From the NCBI GenBank assembly GCA_017303555.1, contig JAFLCN010000005.1, positions 124,001-188,000 of the forward strand: a DNA stretch of 64,000 bases. The letters are read 5' to 3'. The translations under genes and the position numbers were made by a program. Numbering within the stretch: position 1 is the stretch's first letter; every line of letters starts with the position of its first letter. Shown one piece after another: positions 30,272-37,952 of this stretch. This DNA comes from Planctomycetota bacterium. GTDB lineage: Bacteria; Planctomycetota; Phycisphaerae; Phycisphaerales; UBA1924. The notes under the pieces are model-generated. The model ran no database searches. It was not told the DNA's origin and saw nothing but the letters and a program-made list of their open reading frames with translations.

Positions 30272-30973
30272 TCAGGCTCTCCCTTCGATTGTGCGCTGAA
30301 TCGACTCGAACTCGGCGCGGCCGATGGGCCGGAAGCGAACGCCGTTGCCTATGGAGAGCACACTCGGCTCGGCGCGATTCGCATCGAACATGCGGAGCGG
30401 CGTGCGGCCGATGAGTCGCCAGCCGCCGGGTGTAGCACTCGGATAGATACCGGTTTGGTCGCCCGCGATACCCACGCTTCCCGGTGGCACGCGTGTTCGG
30501 GGGCTCGGGAGTCTGGGTGCCGCGAGCTGAGCGGGAAGCCCGGTCAAGTATCCGAAGCCGGGCGTGAATCCGACGAAGGCGACTTCGTACGCCGCACTTG
30601 AATGCAGCCGGACGACTTCCGCCGGCGAAAGACTTGCGTGGGCCGCGACCGAAGCGAGGTCGGGCGCGAATTCGGTTTCGTAACAGACGGGAATTTCGAT
30701 CAGATGGAATTCGCATCTGCTGGGGCGGGTGTAGGGCGAATCCAATATGGAGCGGATGATGCGCTCGGGCTCGCGCACCGCCAACGGATCGAACCGGACG
30801 TGAAGCGTGGTGTAGGCCGGGGTCGCGCTGAAGCATCCTTCCACATCCGCTTTGTCGATCATTTGAAACGCGCTGAACACCAGCGCGCGTGTTTCCGCTG
30901 TGTTCTGGTTGCCGAAGCAGATCCGGAGACAGCGGTCGCCGAACCAGGAGATTTCGTACGCCGGGGCGGGCAT
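30272..30973 (-). CDS. pxpB: 5-oxoprolinase subunit B (KipI family)
   Basis: PxpB (KipI-like) pairs with PxpC. Key sequence: SWFGDRCLRICFG at the N-terminus, IPVCYETEFAPDLASVA near 125, and the family signature FVGFTPGFGYLTGLP (about 165) followed by RTRVPPGSVGIAGDQTGIYP. Start ATG 30973 gives 233 residues with the usual N-terminus; ATG 31015 would add 14 residues, and neither has a good ribosome site. The frame stays open to 31219. First gene of the minus-strand cassette; it is divergent from the amino-acid operon beginning at 31294. Confidence 0.9.
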   Translation of the reverse strand: MPAPAYEISWFGDRCLRICFGNQNTAETRALVFSAFQMIDKADVEGCFSATPAYTTLHVRFDPLAVREPERIIRSILDSPYTRPSRCEFHLIEIPVCYETEFAPDLASVAAHASLSPAEVVRLHSSAAYEVAFVGFTPGFGYLTGLPAQLAAPRLPSPRTRVPPGSVGIAGDQTGIYPSATPGGWRLIGRTPLRMFDANRAEPSVLSIGNGVRFRPIGRAEFESIQRTIEGRA

Positions 30974-31221
30974 CGGCGCAGAATAATCAATGCGCTGCAG
31001 GCGTTTGGGGCGCATGTGAAGTCGGAAAGGAAGAGTCTTGACAGCGCCCGGTAGGTCGTGATAGACTTCTTCCAGCATCAAGAGTCCCGGGAAGGCATAT
31101 TCCCGGGCGGCAACCGAGCTGAACAACAGTCGCGGTGCCGGAGCCAGCCTTGGTTCGGTCGAAACGACCGCCCCTTGGAACGATGCGGCGGAACATGGGA
31201 TTGGCCCATTTTCCTGCAAAA

Positions 31222-31248
31222 AGCGAGCTTGGCGTACGCCAATTTCGC
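31222..31248. promoter_or_regulatory. Palindrome in divergent pxpB / Met-Thr operon intergenic region
   Basis: A perfect 14-base palindrome, TTGGCGTACGCCAA (31229-31242), is extended by AGCGA on the left and TCGCT on the right into an imperfect 27-base inverted repeat. It lies about 45 bases before the plus-strand start at 31294 and about 250 before pxpB. It could be an operator for a dimeric regulator of one or both operons, or a hairpin in the leader of the plus-strand operon. No T-run follows, so it is not a typical terminator. Confidence 0.4.
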
Positions 31249-31293
31249 TCCGCCCTTTGGCTCATGCAGACTTGATGCCGTGGAGTTCACGGC

Positions 31294-32682
31294 ATGTCTC
31301 GTTTTCCTCGTCGTTCTTCGGCCTCCAAGTCATTCGAAGCGCGCTCTGCCGCGGCACACCGCGCGGAACCGAGTCGCGCTGTCCGCAAACGCGAGCTTCG
31401 CACGGATGCGGGAATTGAAACCATCGCGATCCGAGGCGGCCGCAAGCCCGATCCTTCAACCGGCGCGATCCTGACTCCGATTTTTCAAACGACGACGTAC
31501 GCGCAGGATGCGGTCGGTGTGCACAAGGGTCACACCTATTCGAGAGCGAGCAATCCGACGGTTTCTGCTTTGGAAGATGCACTTGGCGCGCTCGAAAACA
31601 CGCCTCCCGCAGTGTGTTTTTCGACGGGGTTGGCCGCGATCACGACCTTGTTTCTTGCGACTTTGAAGGCGGGCGATCATGTCGTTGTTTCGGATGTCGT
31701 TTATGGCGGCACCGTTCGACTGTTGAACCTCGTGCTCGAACCACTCGGGATTACGGCCTCGTTTGTGGATACATCCGATGTGAAAGCCGTGGAAGACGCG
31801 ATCACGTCGCGTACGAAACTCGTCTTTGTCGAAACGCCCGCGAACCCGACGTTGAAGCTTGTCGATGTCGAAGCGATCGCGCGGATCACAAAGAAGCTGG
31901 GCATTCCGCTCGCCGTCGACAATACATTCCTGACACCGGTCCTCTTCCGGCCACTGGATCTCGGCGCGGACATCACCGTCTACTCAACCACGAAATACAT
32001 CGAAGGGCACAACGCGACGGTGGGGGGCTCGATCTCCACACGCGACGCCAAGTTGCTCGATCGCCTGCGGCTCTTTCGCAAGTCGCTCGGCTCAATCCAG
32101 GCACCGTTCGATGCGTGGCTGACGCTGAAAGGCCTGAAAACGCTGCCCCTTCGCATTCGGCAGCATTCCCGAGGCGCTCTGGAAGTGGCCCGATTCCTCA
32201 AGAGTCACCCGAAGGTCACCAAGGTGTTCTACCCCGGGTTATCGGAGTTTGAGCAGTACGACCTGGCTCTGCGGCAGAGCCAAGGTCAACTTCGCGCGAA
32301 GAAAGGCCTGAAAAACGCCGATTCTGAGACGTTCTTCGGGGGAATCGTTGCGTTCGAGGTAGCCGGTGGTGTAGATTCTGGTGTGACCGTGATGAACAAC
32401 GTCCAACTCTGCACGCTCGCGGAGAACCTCGGTGCGACCGAGACGTTGATCACTCACCCCGTTTCGATGACGCACGGAGATGTGCCGCGTGAACAACGCG
32501 AGCGCACCGGCATCACCGACGGCCTGATTCGTCTCTCGGTCGGTCTCGAAGATCCGGCGGACATCATCGCCGATCTCGAGCAGGCGCTTGCTCAAGTGGT
32601 AACGAAAGCCACGACGACGCGCACTGCTACGACGCGGACGACGACGATCAAGACGCGCGGTCGCGCGCGTCAACTTGCCTGA
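31294..32682 (+). CDS. PLP-dependent Cys/Met metabolism enzyme (cystathionine gamma-synthase/lyase type)
   Basis: A 462-residue pyridoxal-phosphate enzyme of the trans-sulfuration family. Start ATG 31294 is 9 bases after GGAG. After a basic 35-residue arm the family sequence begins ETIAIRGGRKPDP; PLP contacts and catalytic Lys are clear: TYSRASNPT, STGLAAITTLF, VFVETPANPTLKL, AVDNTFLTPV, and YSTTKYIEGHN with Lys234. RLSVGLEDPADIIADLEQAL closes the domain, followed by an unusual Thr/Arg-rich low-complexity tail (about 440-462). The family includes cystathionine gamma-synthase, gamma-lyase and O-acylhomoserine sulfhydrylase. Co-location with aspartokinase-homoserine dehydrogenase and asd favours methionine synthesis, but the reaction cannot be fixed by sequence alone. 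Confidence 0.88.
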   Translation: MSRFPRRSSASKSFEARSAAAHRAEPSRAVRKRELRTDAGIETIAIRGGRKPDPSTGAILTPIFQTTTYAQDAVGVHKGHTYSRASNPTVSALEDALGALENTPPAVCFSTGLAAITTLFLATLKAGDHVVVSDVVYGGTVRLLNLVLEPLGITASFVDTSDVKAVEDAITSRTKLVFVETPANPTLKLVDVEAIARITKKLGIPLAVDNTFLTPVLFRPLDLGADITVYSTTKYIEGHNATVGGSISTRDAKLLDRLRLFRKSLGSIQAPFDAWLTLKGLKTLPLRIRQHSRGALEVARFLKSHPKVTKVFYPGLSEFEQYDLALRQSQGQLRAKKGLKNADSETFFGGIVAFEVAGGVDSGVTVMNNVQLCTLAENLGATETLITHPVSMTHGDVPREQRERTGITDGLIRLSVGLEDPADIIADLEQALAQVVTKATTTRTATTRTTTIKTRGRARQLA

Positions 32683-32765
32683 ACCCAACTCGCGTTTGTT
32701 TTCTCCCCGCTTCTTCCCGCGGCACACGCGTGGTTCGCGTGCCCGCTCTTGATCTGGAGCTTGTC

Positions 32766-34661
32766 ATGTCCGCTCAGTCCAATTCCCAGTCTTGTCCGCA
32801 CAACGACGATGTGGTCGTTCTCAAGTTTGGAAGCTCGGTTCTGCCGAACGAAGAGTCGCTTTCGCTCGCGATTCACGAGGTGTATCGCTATCTCCGGCGG
32901 GGCCAGAAGGTGATCGCGGTTGTTTCGGCGATGGGGCCGACGACGGACAAGCTGCTCGCGCACGCCAAGACCTTCGGCGATTCGTGCGATGCGGGCGGGA
33001 TCGCGGCGCTTGCCGCGACTGGTGAAGCGCAGACACAGGCCTTGCTCACGCTCGCGCTCGATCGTGCGGGCATCCCCGCAAACGCGCTCGATCCGGGTGC
33101 GCTCGGCCTCCGTACCAGCGGGCCGTTGCTCGATTCGAAGCCCGAAAGCCTGAATATCGATGCGATCCGTGCGGCACTGGAAGATCGGCCGGTGCTGGTC
33201 GTTCCCGGGTTCATCGGGCGGGATTCGCTCGGGCGCACCTCGCTGCTGGGTCGGGGCGGCTCTGATTTTTCGGCGCTCTTCATCGCCGCCGCGCTCGGCT
33301 GCGATTGTGTGCTGGTGAAGGATGTGGATGGTCTGTACGACCGCGATCCCTCCGAGCATGCTTCGACCGCGCGCCGCTACCGCAAAGTCTCGTATGACGA
33401 TGTCCTTTCGCTCGTCGAAGGCGTTGCGCAGCACAAGGCCGTTCGCTTCGCACGCGAGCATCACCTTTCGATCGGCATCGGCGGCATCGGCCATCCGGTC
33501 GGCACCGTCATCGGGCCGGAAGCGTCGGAATTCGCGAAGGGCGTTGGAACCCCGAAGCCTGTCAAGGTTGCCTTGCTCGGCCTCGGCACCGTCGGCCTGG
33601 GCGTCTATCGCCATCTCGCGCAGTTGCCGAAGCTGTTTGAAGTGGTCGCGGTCGGCGTCCGCACTCTCAGCAAGCACGCATCAAGCGGAGTTCCCGCGCC
33701 GCTGCTTTCGAGCGATCTCAACGCGGTGCTCGCTTCGCAGGCAGATGTTGTTGTCGAGTCGATCGGGGGATTGCATCCGGCACGCGAACTCATTCTGCAG
33801 GCGATCGCTGCTGGAAAGCACGTTGTCACGGCGAACAAGGCGGTCATTGCCGCGTTCGGTCCCGAACTCCACGAACGCGCCCGCAAACAGGGAGTGACTG
33901 TTCGCTATAGCGCGAGCGTCGGCGGCGGCGTTCCCGTGATCGAAGCGATCCGGCGCGCTCGCGAGTCGGGTGAAGTCGTCGAGCTCCGCGGCGTGCTGAA
34001 CGGCACAACGAATTTCATTCTGGGCCGCCTCGAAAAGGGCGTGGCGTTCGATGAAGCTGTCCGCGAAGCGCAGGCTGCCGGCTTCGCCGAGGCCGATCCT
34101 TCCGCCGATCTTGATGGTCTCGACGTCGCCAACAAGCTGGCCGTGCTCGCGGCGGTCGGCTTCGGTGCTTCGCTTCCCGTGGACAAGATCGAGCGAACCG
34201 GCATCCGCGCGATCAACGTCGAGGCGGTTGCCGCGGCAAAGGCTCAGGGGAATGCCATTCGTCTTGTTGCAACGCTCCGTGCCGAGGGCGCGGGTGTTAT
34301 TCGGGCGCTTGTCCGGCCCGAGGAAGTGCCGCTCTCCGGTACGTTTGCTCAGCTTCAGAATGAACAGAACGCGGCGATCGTTCGTCTCGCCGATGGCCGG
34401 CAGATTGTGGTGAACGGGCGCGGCGCCGGTCGCTGGCCGACGGCTGAATCTGTCTTCGCCGATCTGCTCGAGATCGCGGGAGAGCGATTCGATCCGCAGG
34501 ATTCGCACGATCGCGTGCGAACTCATGCGAAGGCGCAGGGCGTCGCGGCCCGATTCGCGCAGGGTGCGTCGCGCGAAAGCGTTGCGGCTCCGCACGGCGG
34601 CGCACCTTCGGCCACACCGGCCACCGGCGTTTCCGCTCCCCGGCCGGGAGTGAATCGGTGA
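32766..34661 (+). CDS. Fused aspartokinase-homoserine dehydrogenase lacking ACT domains
   Basis: A 631-residue bifunctional enzyme for the first and third steps from aspartate to homoserine. ATG 32766 follows GGAG; the frame is open from 32730. Residues about 12-255 are the aspartokinase catalytic domain (VVVLKFGSSVLPNEESL, VIAVVSAMGPTTDKL, TGEAQTQALL, GRGGSDFSALF, VKDVDGLYDRDP, VAQHKAVRFA). Residues about 262-600 are homoserine dehydrogenase (VKVALLGLGTVGLGVY, VVTANKAVIAAFG, YSASVGGGVPVIEAIRRA, GVLNGTTNFILGRL, AEADPSADLDGLDVANKLA). In ThrA/MetL about 200 residues of two ACT domains sit between them; here the gap is only a few residues, and no C-terminal ACT is seen. Feedback inhibition by Thr or Met is therefore unlikely. 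Its TGA overlaps the GTG of the next gene. Confidence 0.93.
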   Translation: MSAQSNSQSCPHNDDVVVLKFGSSVLPNEESLSLAIHEVYRYLRRGQKVIAVVSAMGPTTDKLLAHAKTFGDSCDAGGIAALAATGEAQTQALLTLALDRAGIPANALDPGALGLRTSGPLLDSKPESLNIDAIRAALEDRPVLVVPGFIGRDSLGRTSLLGRGGSDFSALFIAAALGCDCVLVKDVDGLYDRDPSEHASTARRYRKVSYDDVLSLVEGVAQHKAVRFAREHHLSIGIGGIGHPVGTVIGPEASEFAKGVGTPKPVKVALLGLGTVGLGVYRHLAQLPKLFEVVAVGVRTLSKHASSGVPAPLLSSDLNAVLASQADVVVESIGGLHPARELILQAIAAGKHVVTANKAVIAAFGPELHERARKQGVTVRYSASVGGGVPVIEAIRRARESGEVVELRGVLNGTTNFILGRLEKGVAFDEAVREAQAAGFAEADPSADLDGLDVANKLAVLAAVGFGASLPVDKIERTGIRAINVEAVAAAKAQGNAIRLVATLRAEGAGVIRALVRPEEVPLSGTFAQLQNEQNAAIVRLADGRQIVVNGRGAGRWPTAESVFADLLEIAGERFDPQDSHDRVRTHAKAQGVAARFAQGASRESVAAPHGGAPSATPATGVSAPRPGVNR

Positions 34662-35932
34662 CGCTGCACATCCACACCAAACTCGTTCATCCCCCGACGG
34701 ATAGCTTGCAGCACAAGCCGACCGTTGCGCCCATTTACCTCTCTTCAACGTTCGACCAGGAGTCCGCGACGGCGTTCGGGGAGTTCGATTACTCGCGTAG
34801 CGGCAATCCGACGCGGCAGGTGCTCGAGTCGCAGCTTGCCGAACTCGAGGGCGCGAAGCGAGCCTTCGCGTTCGCGAGCGGCGTAGCGGCGATCGCTGCC
34901 GTCACCAGGTTTCTCAAGCCGGGTGAAGAGATTCTCGCGGCAAACGATCTTTACGGGGGCACGCAGCGCATCTTCTCAACGATCCTGCCCGATCGTGGCG
35001 TAGAAGTTCGCTATTGCAGCGCAGCGAACGCCGACCGGTTTCTCGGTGCAGCGTCGATCGAGACCAAGCTGGTGTACTTTGAACCCGTCGGCAACCCGAT
35101 GCTGACGATCTACGACGTCAGGGCCATCGCCCAGGCCGCGAAACGCCGCGGCATTCTCACGGCTGTGGACAACACGCTGCTGACGCCCCTGAATCTGCGC
35201 CCGCTTGATCTAGGCATCGACATCGTGATCCATTCGGCAACGAAGTACATCGGCGGACACAGCGATGTGACGGCGGGCGTTGTCGCGGTGAATCGCGAGG
35301 ACCTGGCGGATCATCTGTATCGCACCCAGAACGGCGAGGGCTGTGCGCTCGCTCCATTCGATTCGTACAACCTCGAGCGCGGGCTTCGCACGCTCGCATT
35401 GCGGCTCGAACGCCAGCAGGAGAACGCGAAGAAGATCGCGGAGTATCTGGCCGCACATGCCGACCGCCTCGGGCTGACCAAGGTTCGGTATCCGACGCTT
35501 GCGGGGCACCTCGGACGCGAAACGCTGATCGCGCAGCACGCTTTCAACCACGCGGGCGGCGGAGCGGTCGTGTGCTTCGAGACCGGTTCTGTCGAGGCAT
35601 CCAAGCGGATCATCGAAGCGCTGAACCTGTTCTCGATCCGCGTGAGCTTCGGAACGGTTTCGTCTTCGGCCAGTCTGCCGTTCTACATGTCGCACGCGAG
35701 TGTGCCGGAGAAGGAGCGGGAGCGCCACGCGCTCCCCCGCGATCTGGTGCGGCTCTCGATCGGCATCGAGCACATCGACGATCTGATCGCCGACCTGGAT
35801 CAGGCTTTCCTTCGGAACGGCCTGGATCGCGCACCGGCGGAAGCAAGCCGCGGCACGAACCCCGCGTCGGAAAGCGTGGAGCCGCCATCCGTTGTTTTCC
35901 CAGCACAATCTGTTCTTGGGGCCGCCTCATGA
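34658..35932 (+). CDS. PLP-dependent Cys/Met metabolism enzyme (cystathionine beta-lyase type)
   Basis: A second trans-sulfuration-family enzyme, 424 residues. GTG 34658 overlaps the stop of the aspartokinase fusion (GTGA), fixing the start at MTLHIHTKLVHPPTDSLQ. Motifs: PIYLSSTFDQES, DYSRSGNPTRQVLE, FASGVAAIAAVTRF, NDLYGGTQRIF, VYFEPVGNPMLTIYD, AVDNTLLTPLNLRPLDLG and HSATKYIGGHSD with catalytic Lys196; the end RLSIGIEHIDDLIADLDQAF is typical. It is clearly different from the paralogue at 31294, so the two may do successive steps (gamma-synthase then beta-lyase) of methionine formation. Its stop overlaps the ATG of asd. Confidence 0.88.
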   Translation: MTLHIHTKLVHPPTDSLQHKPTVAPIYLSSTFDQESATAFGEFDYSRSGNPTRQVLESQLAELEGAKRAFAFASGVAAIAAVTRFLKPGEEILAANDLYGGTQRIFSTILPDRGVEVRYCSAANADRFLGAASIETKLVYFEPVGNPMLTIYDVRAIAQAAKRRGILTAVDNTLLTPLNLRPLDLGIDIVIHSATKYIGGHSDVTAGVVAVNREDLADHLYRTQNGEGCALAPFDSYNLERGLRTLALRLERQQENAKKIAEYLAAHADRLGLTKVRYPTLAGHLGRETLIAQHAFNHAGGGAVVCFETGSVEASKRIIEALNLFSIRVSFGTVSSSASLPFYMSHASVPEKERERHALPRDLVRLSIGIEHIDDLIADLDQAFLRNGLDRAPAEASRGTNPASESVEPPSVVFPAQSVLGAAS

Positions 35933-36966
35933 TTCCGTCTGATTGCCTCGTCGTCGTTGTGGGCGCCACCGGCGCCGTCGGGCGCGAGGCGCTCGCGATC
36001 CTTGAATCACGCGGCCATCCCGCGGACCGGATTCGCGCGGTCGCCTCTGCACGTTCCGCCGGATCGACCATTCCGTATGCCGGGAGCGCGATCCAGGTCT
36101 CGGAAGCCGGCCCCGCGAGCTTCGCGGGCGCGCGGGTTGCCCTGTTCTGCGCGACCTCGGACATCGCGCGCACGCTCGCGCCCGCCGCTCGCGCCGCCGG
36201 ATGCGCCGTCGTTGATAACTCGTCCGCGTTTCGCGCCGATCCCGATGTGCCGCTGGTCGTGCCGGAGGTGAACGGGCCGGATGTATCCCGCGTCCCGTCG
36301 CCCGCCCTCATCGCGAATCCGAACTGCTCAACCATCCTCCTGCTCGTGGCGCTCGAGCCTCTGCGTGCGAAGTTCGGCATCGAGCGGATCGTCGTCTCGA
36401 CCTACCAGGCGGTTTCGGGTGCGGGTGCCGCCGCGATTACCGAGCTGCAGCAGCAGGCCTCGGAGATGCTCGCCGGCCGCGCGCCTCAGCCAAAGGTCTT
36501 TGCAGAGCCGTGCGCGTTCAATGTGTTCAGCCACAATTCCGCGATGGACGAGGCCACCGGCCTGAACGGTGAAGAGAAGAAGATGATCAGCGAGACCCGG
36601 CGGATCTGGAACGATCCGAACGTTGAGGTTTCGCCCATGTGCGTGCGCGTGCCCGTGGTGCGTGCCCACTCGGAATCCGTTTCGGTCACGCTCAAGCACC
36701 CGGCCTCCGAATCGGAAGTGCGGGAGGCGTTCCGAGGCGCCGAGGGTGTCGTGATCATCGACGATCGCAAGGGAAACAAGTTTCCGACGCCGCTCCAGGC
36801 ATCGGGAACAGACCCTGTGTACGTGGGCAGGCTGCGCGCCGACCCGGGCTCGAAACGCGACAGCGCGGGCAGAACGCGCAATCATTGCTTGTTCTTGTCG
36901 GGTGACCAGCTCCGCAAGGGCGCGGCACTCAATGCGATCCAGATCGCGGATCTGCTCGCCAAATAG
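35929..36966 (+). CDS. asd: Aspartate-semialdehyde dehydrogenase
   Basis: Reduces aspartyl phosphate to aspartate semialdehyde, the step between the two activities of the fusion enzyme upstream. ATG 35929 overlaps the preceding TGA (ATGA), so the longer open frame from 35572 is rejected. 345 residues: VVVGATGAVGREALAILESR at the N-terminus, FCATSDIARTLAP, VVDNSSAFRADPDVPLVVPEVN, catalytic Cys133 in ANPNCSTILL, STYQAVSGAGAAAI, and RVPVVRAHSESVSV with the active-site His. Translational coupling from 32766 to here suggests balanced production of the whole aspartate branch. Confidence 0.96.
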   Translation: MIPSDCLVVVVGATGAVGREALAILESRGHPADRIRAVASARSAGSTIPYAGSAIQVSEAGPASFAGARVALFCATSDIARTLAPAARAAGCAVVDNSSAFRADPDVPLVVPEVNGPDVSRVPSPALIANPNCSTILLLVALEPLRAKFGIERIVVSTYQAVSGAGAAAITELQQQASEMLAGRAPQPKVFAEPCAFNVFSHNSAMDEATGLNGEEKKMISETRRIWNDPNVEVSPMCVRVPVVRAHSESVSVTLKHPASESEVREAFRGAEGVVIIDDRKGNKFPTPLQASGTDPVYVGRLRADPGSKRDSAGRTRNHCLFLSGDQLRKGAALNAIQIADLLAK

Positions 36967-37141
36967 AGGCCTCGTCAACAGTTAGAACGACTGCGCCCCG
37001 CGATCCGTGTGTTCGCTGGCATCACTCCGATTCCGAGTCATAGTTGATGCGGGTAGAGCGGGTTTCACCGCGATCGCGGTGTCATTTTGGTTTGTCGTTG
37101 CTTGGTGTGACTTTGTCGCCACGCTCACCGGAGGTTCTCCC

Positions 37142-37783
37142 GTGACTCGAATCGCTGCTGCACTGTCCGCGTTCGCTCTGACCGCTCCGGCCTTTGCCAC
37201 GGCCTCTTTCATGCAGGTTCGCCTGACCGGCGATTCGTCGCCCGCGGCAAACAGCCTGAGCAACGTCTACCTCCTGGCTTGGTTCGAGGAGGGCGGCAGT
37301 GGGGTGAAGAATCAGGCCATGAGCGCCTGGTCGCTGTCCGATGCCGCGAAGAACGGCGTGAACCTGCTCGACGTGACAACGTCGATCGAGCGGAACATCT
37401 CGATGGGTGTGTTTGATGATCCGATCGGCCTCGCCCGCTACACGGTGGTCGGCACGTACGAGGACGGCGGAGTCTCGGTCTCGCTTCTTGATTCGGCGTT
37501 CATTCCCGGCTTCAGCGAGTGGGGCAATCTGTTCCAGACGTCGGAATCGACGGTGCAGTCGTGGCTGCAAACGGGCGACACGCAATCGCTGTGCGAGTGG
37601 TTCCGGACCGAAATGGTGCTGCCGGGCTTTGCTCCGGAGATGGGCTATCGCGCATCGCAGGTCGATTTCTCGATCGCGGATGTGAACGGAACGAGTTTCG
37701 TCGAATTCGCGGAGATTCCGGCACCAAGCGTGCTGGGTCTCGGCGGCGTGGCGCTGCTGGGCTGTGTGCGTCGTCGGCGGTGA
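37142..37783 (+). CDS. Exported protein with PEP-CTERM-like sorting tail
   Basis: A 213-residue protein starting at GTG 37142 behind GGAGG. It has a signal peptide (VTRIAAALSAFALTAPAFATA) and ends IPAPSVLGLGGVALLGCVRRRR: a Pro-rich turn, a hydrophobic helix and four arginines, the layout of PEP-CTERM sorting signals except that the motif reads PAPS instead of PEP. The central 160 residues match nothing I can name. PEP-CTERM tails are recognised by exosortase in bacteria that make surface polysaccharide; no exosortase is in the window. Confidence 0.65.
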   Translation: MTRIAAALSAFALTAPAFATASFMQVRLTGDSSPAANSLSNVYLLAWFEEGGSGVKNQAMSAWSLSDAAKNGVNLLDVTTSIERNISMGVFDDPIGLARYTVVGTYEDGGVSVSLLDSAFIPGFSEWGNLFQTSESTVQSWLQTGDTQSLCEWFRTEMVLPGFAPEMGYRASQVDFSIADVNGTSFVEFAEIPAPSVLGLGGVALLGCVRRRR

Positions 37784-37798
37784 AGAAGAGAAGAGTTC

Positions 37799-37944
37799 AC
37801 CACAGATCGCACGACCCGCTGCGGCGGGGGCGCAGAGACTCAGAGAAAACAGAAGACTGTGTTGAAAAACACTGCGCGGTTCGACGCGCACTGCCTTTCG
37901 CATTCTCTATCTTCTCTTTTCTCTGTGTCTCTGTGCTCTGTGGT
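37799..37944. repeat. Palindromic intergenic repeat, ACCACAGA type
   Basis: The gap between the PEP-CTERM-like gene and mqnC is largely one inverted repeat. Outer ends are ACCACAGA (37799-37806) and TCTGTGGT (37937-37944). Inner arms at 37833-37855 and 37911-37933 (23 bases) are reverse complements with two mismatches (CAGAGAC.CAGAGAAAA.AGAAG). A similar outer end occurs at 58428-58565, so this is a repeat family. Confidence 0.7.
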
Positions 37945-37952
37945 AAATGCCT

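Noticed and set aside
31049..31293. Possible SAM riboswitch before the Met/Thr operon
   Set aside because: No SAM-I, SAM-II or SAM-IV core sequence is recognisable. Only a palindrome and a small ATGGG/CCCAT hairpin are visible.
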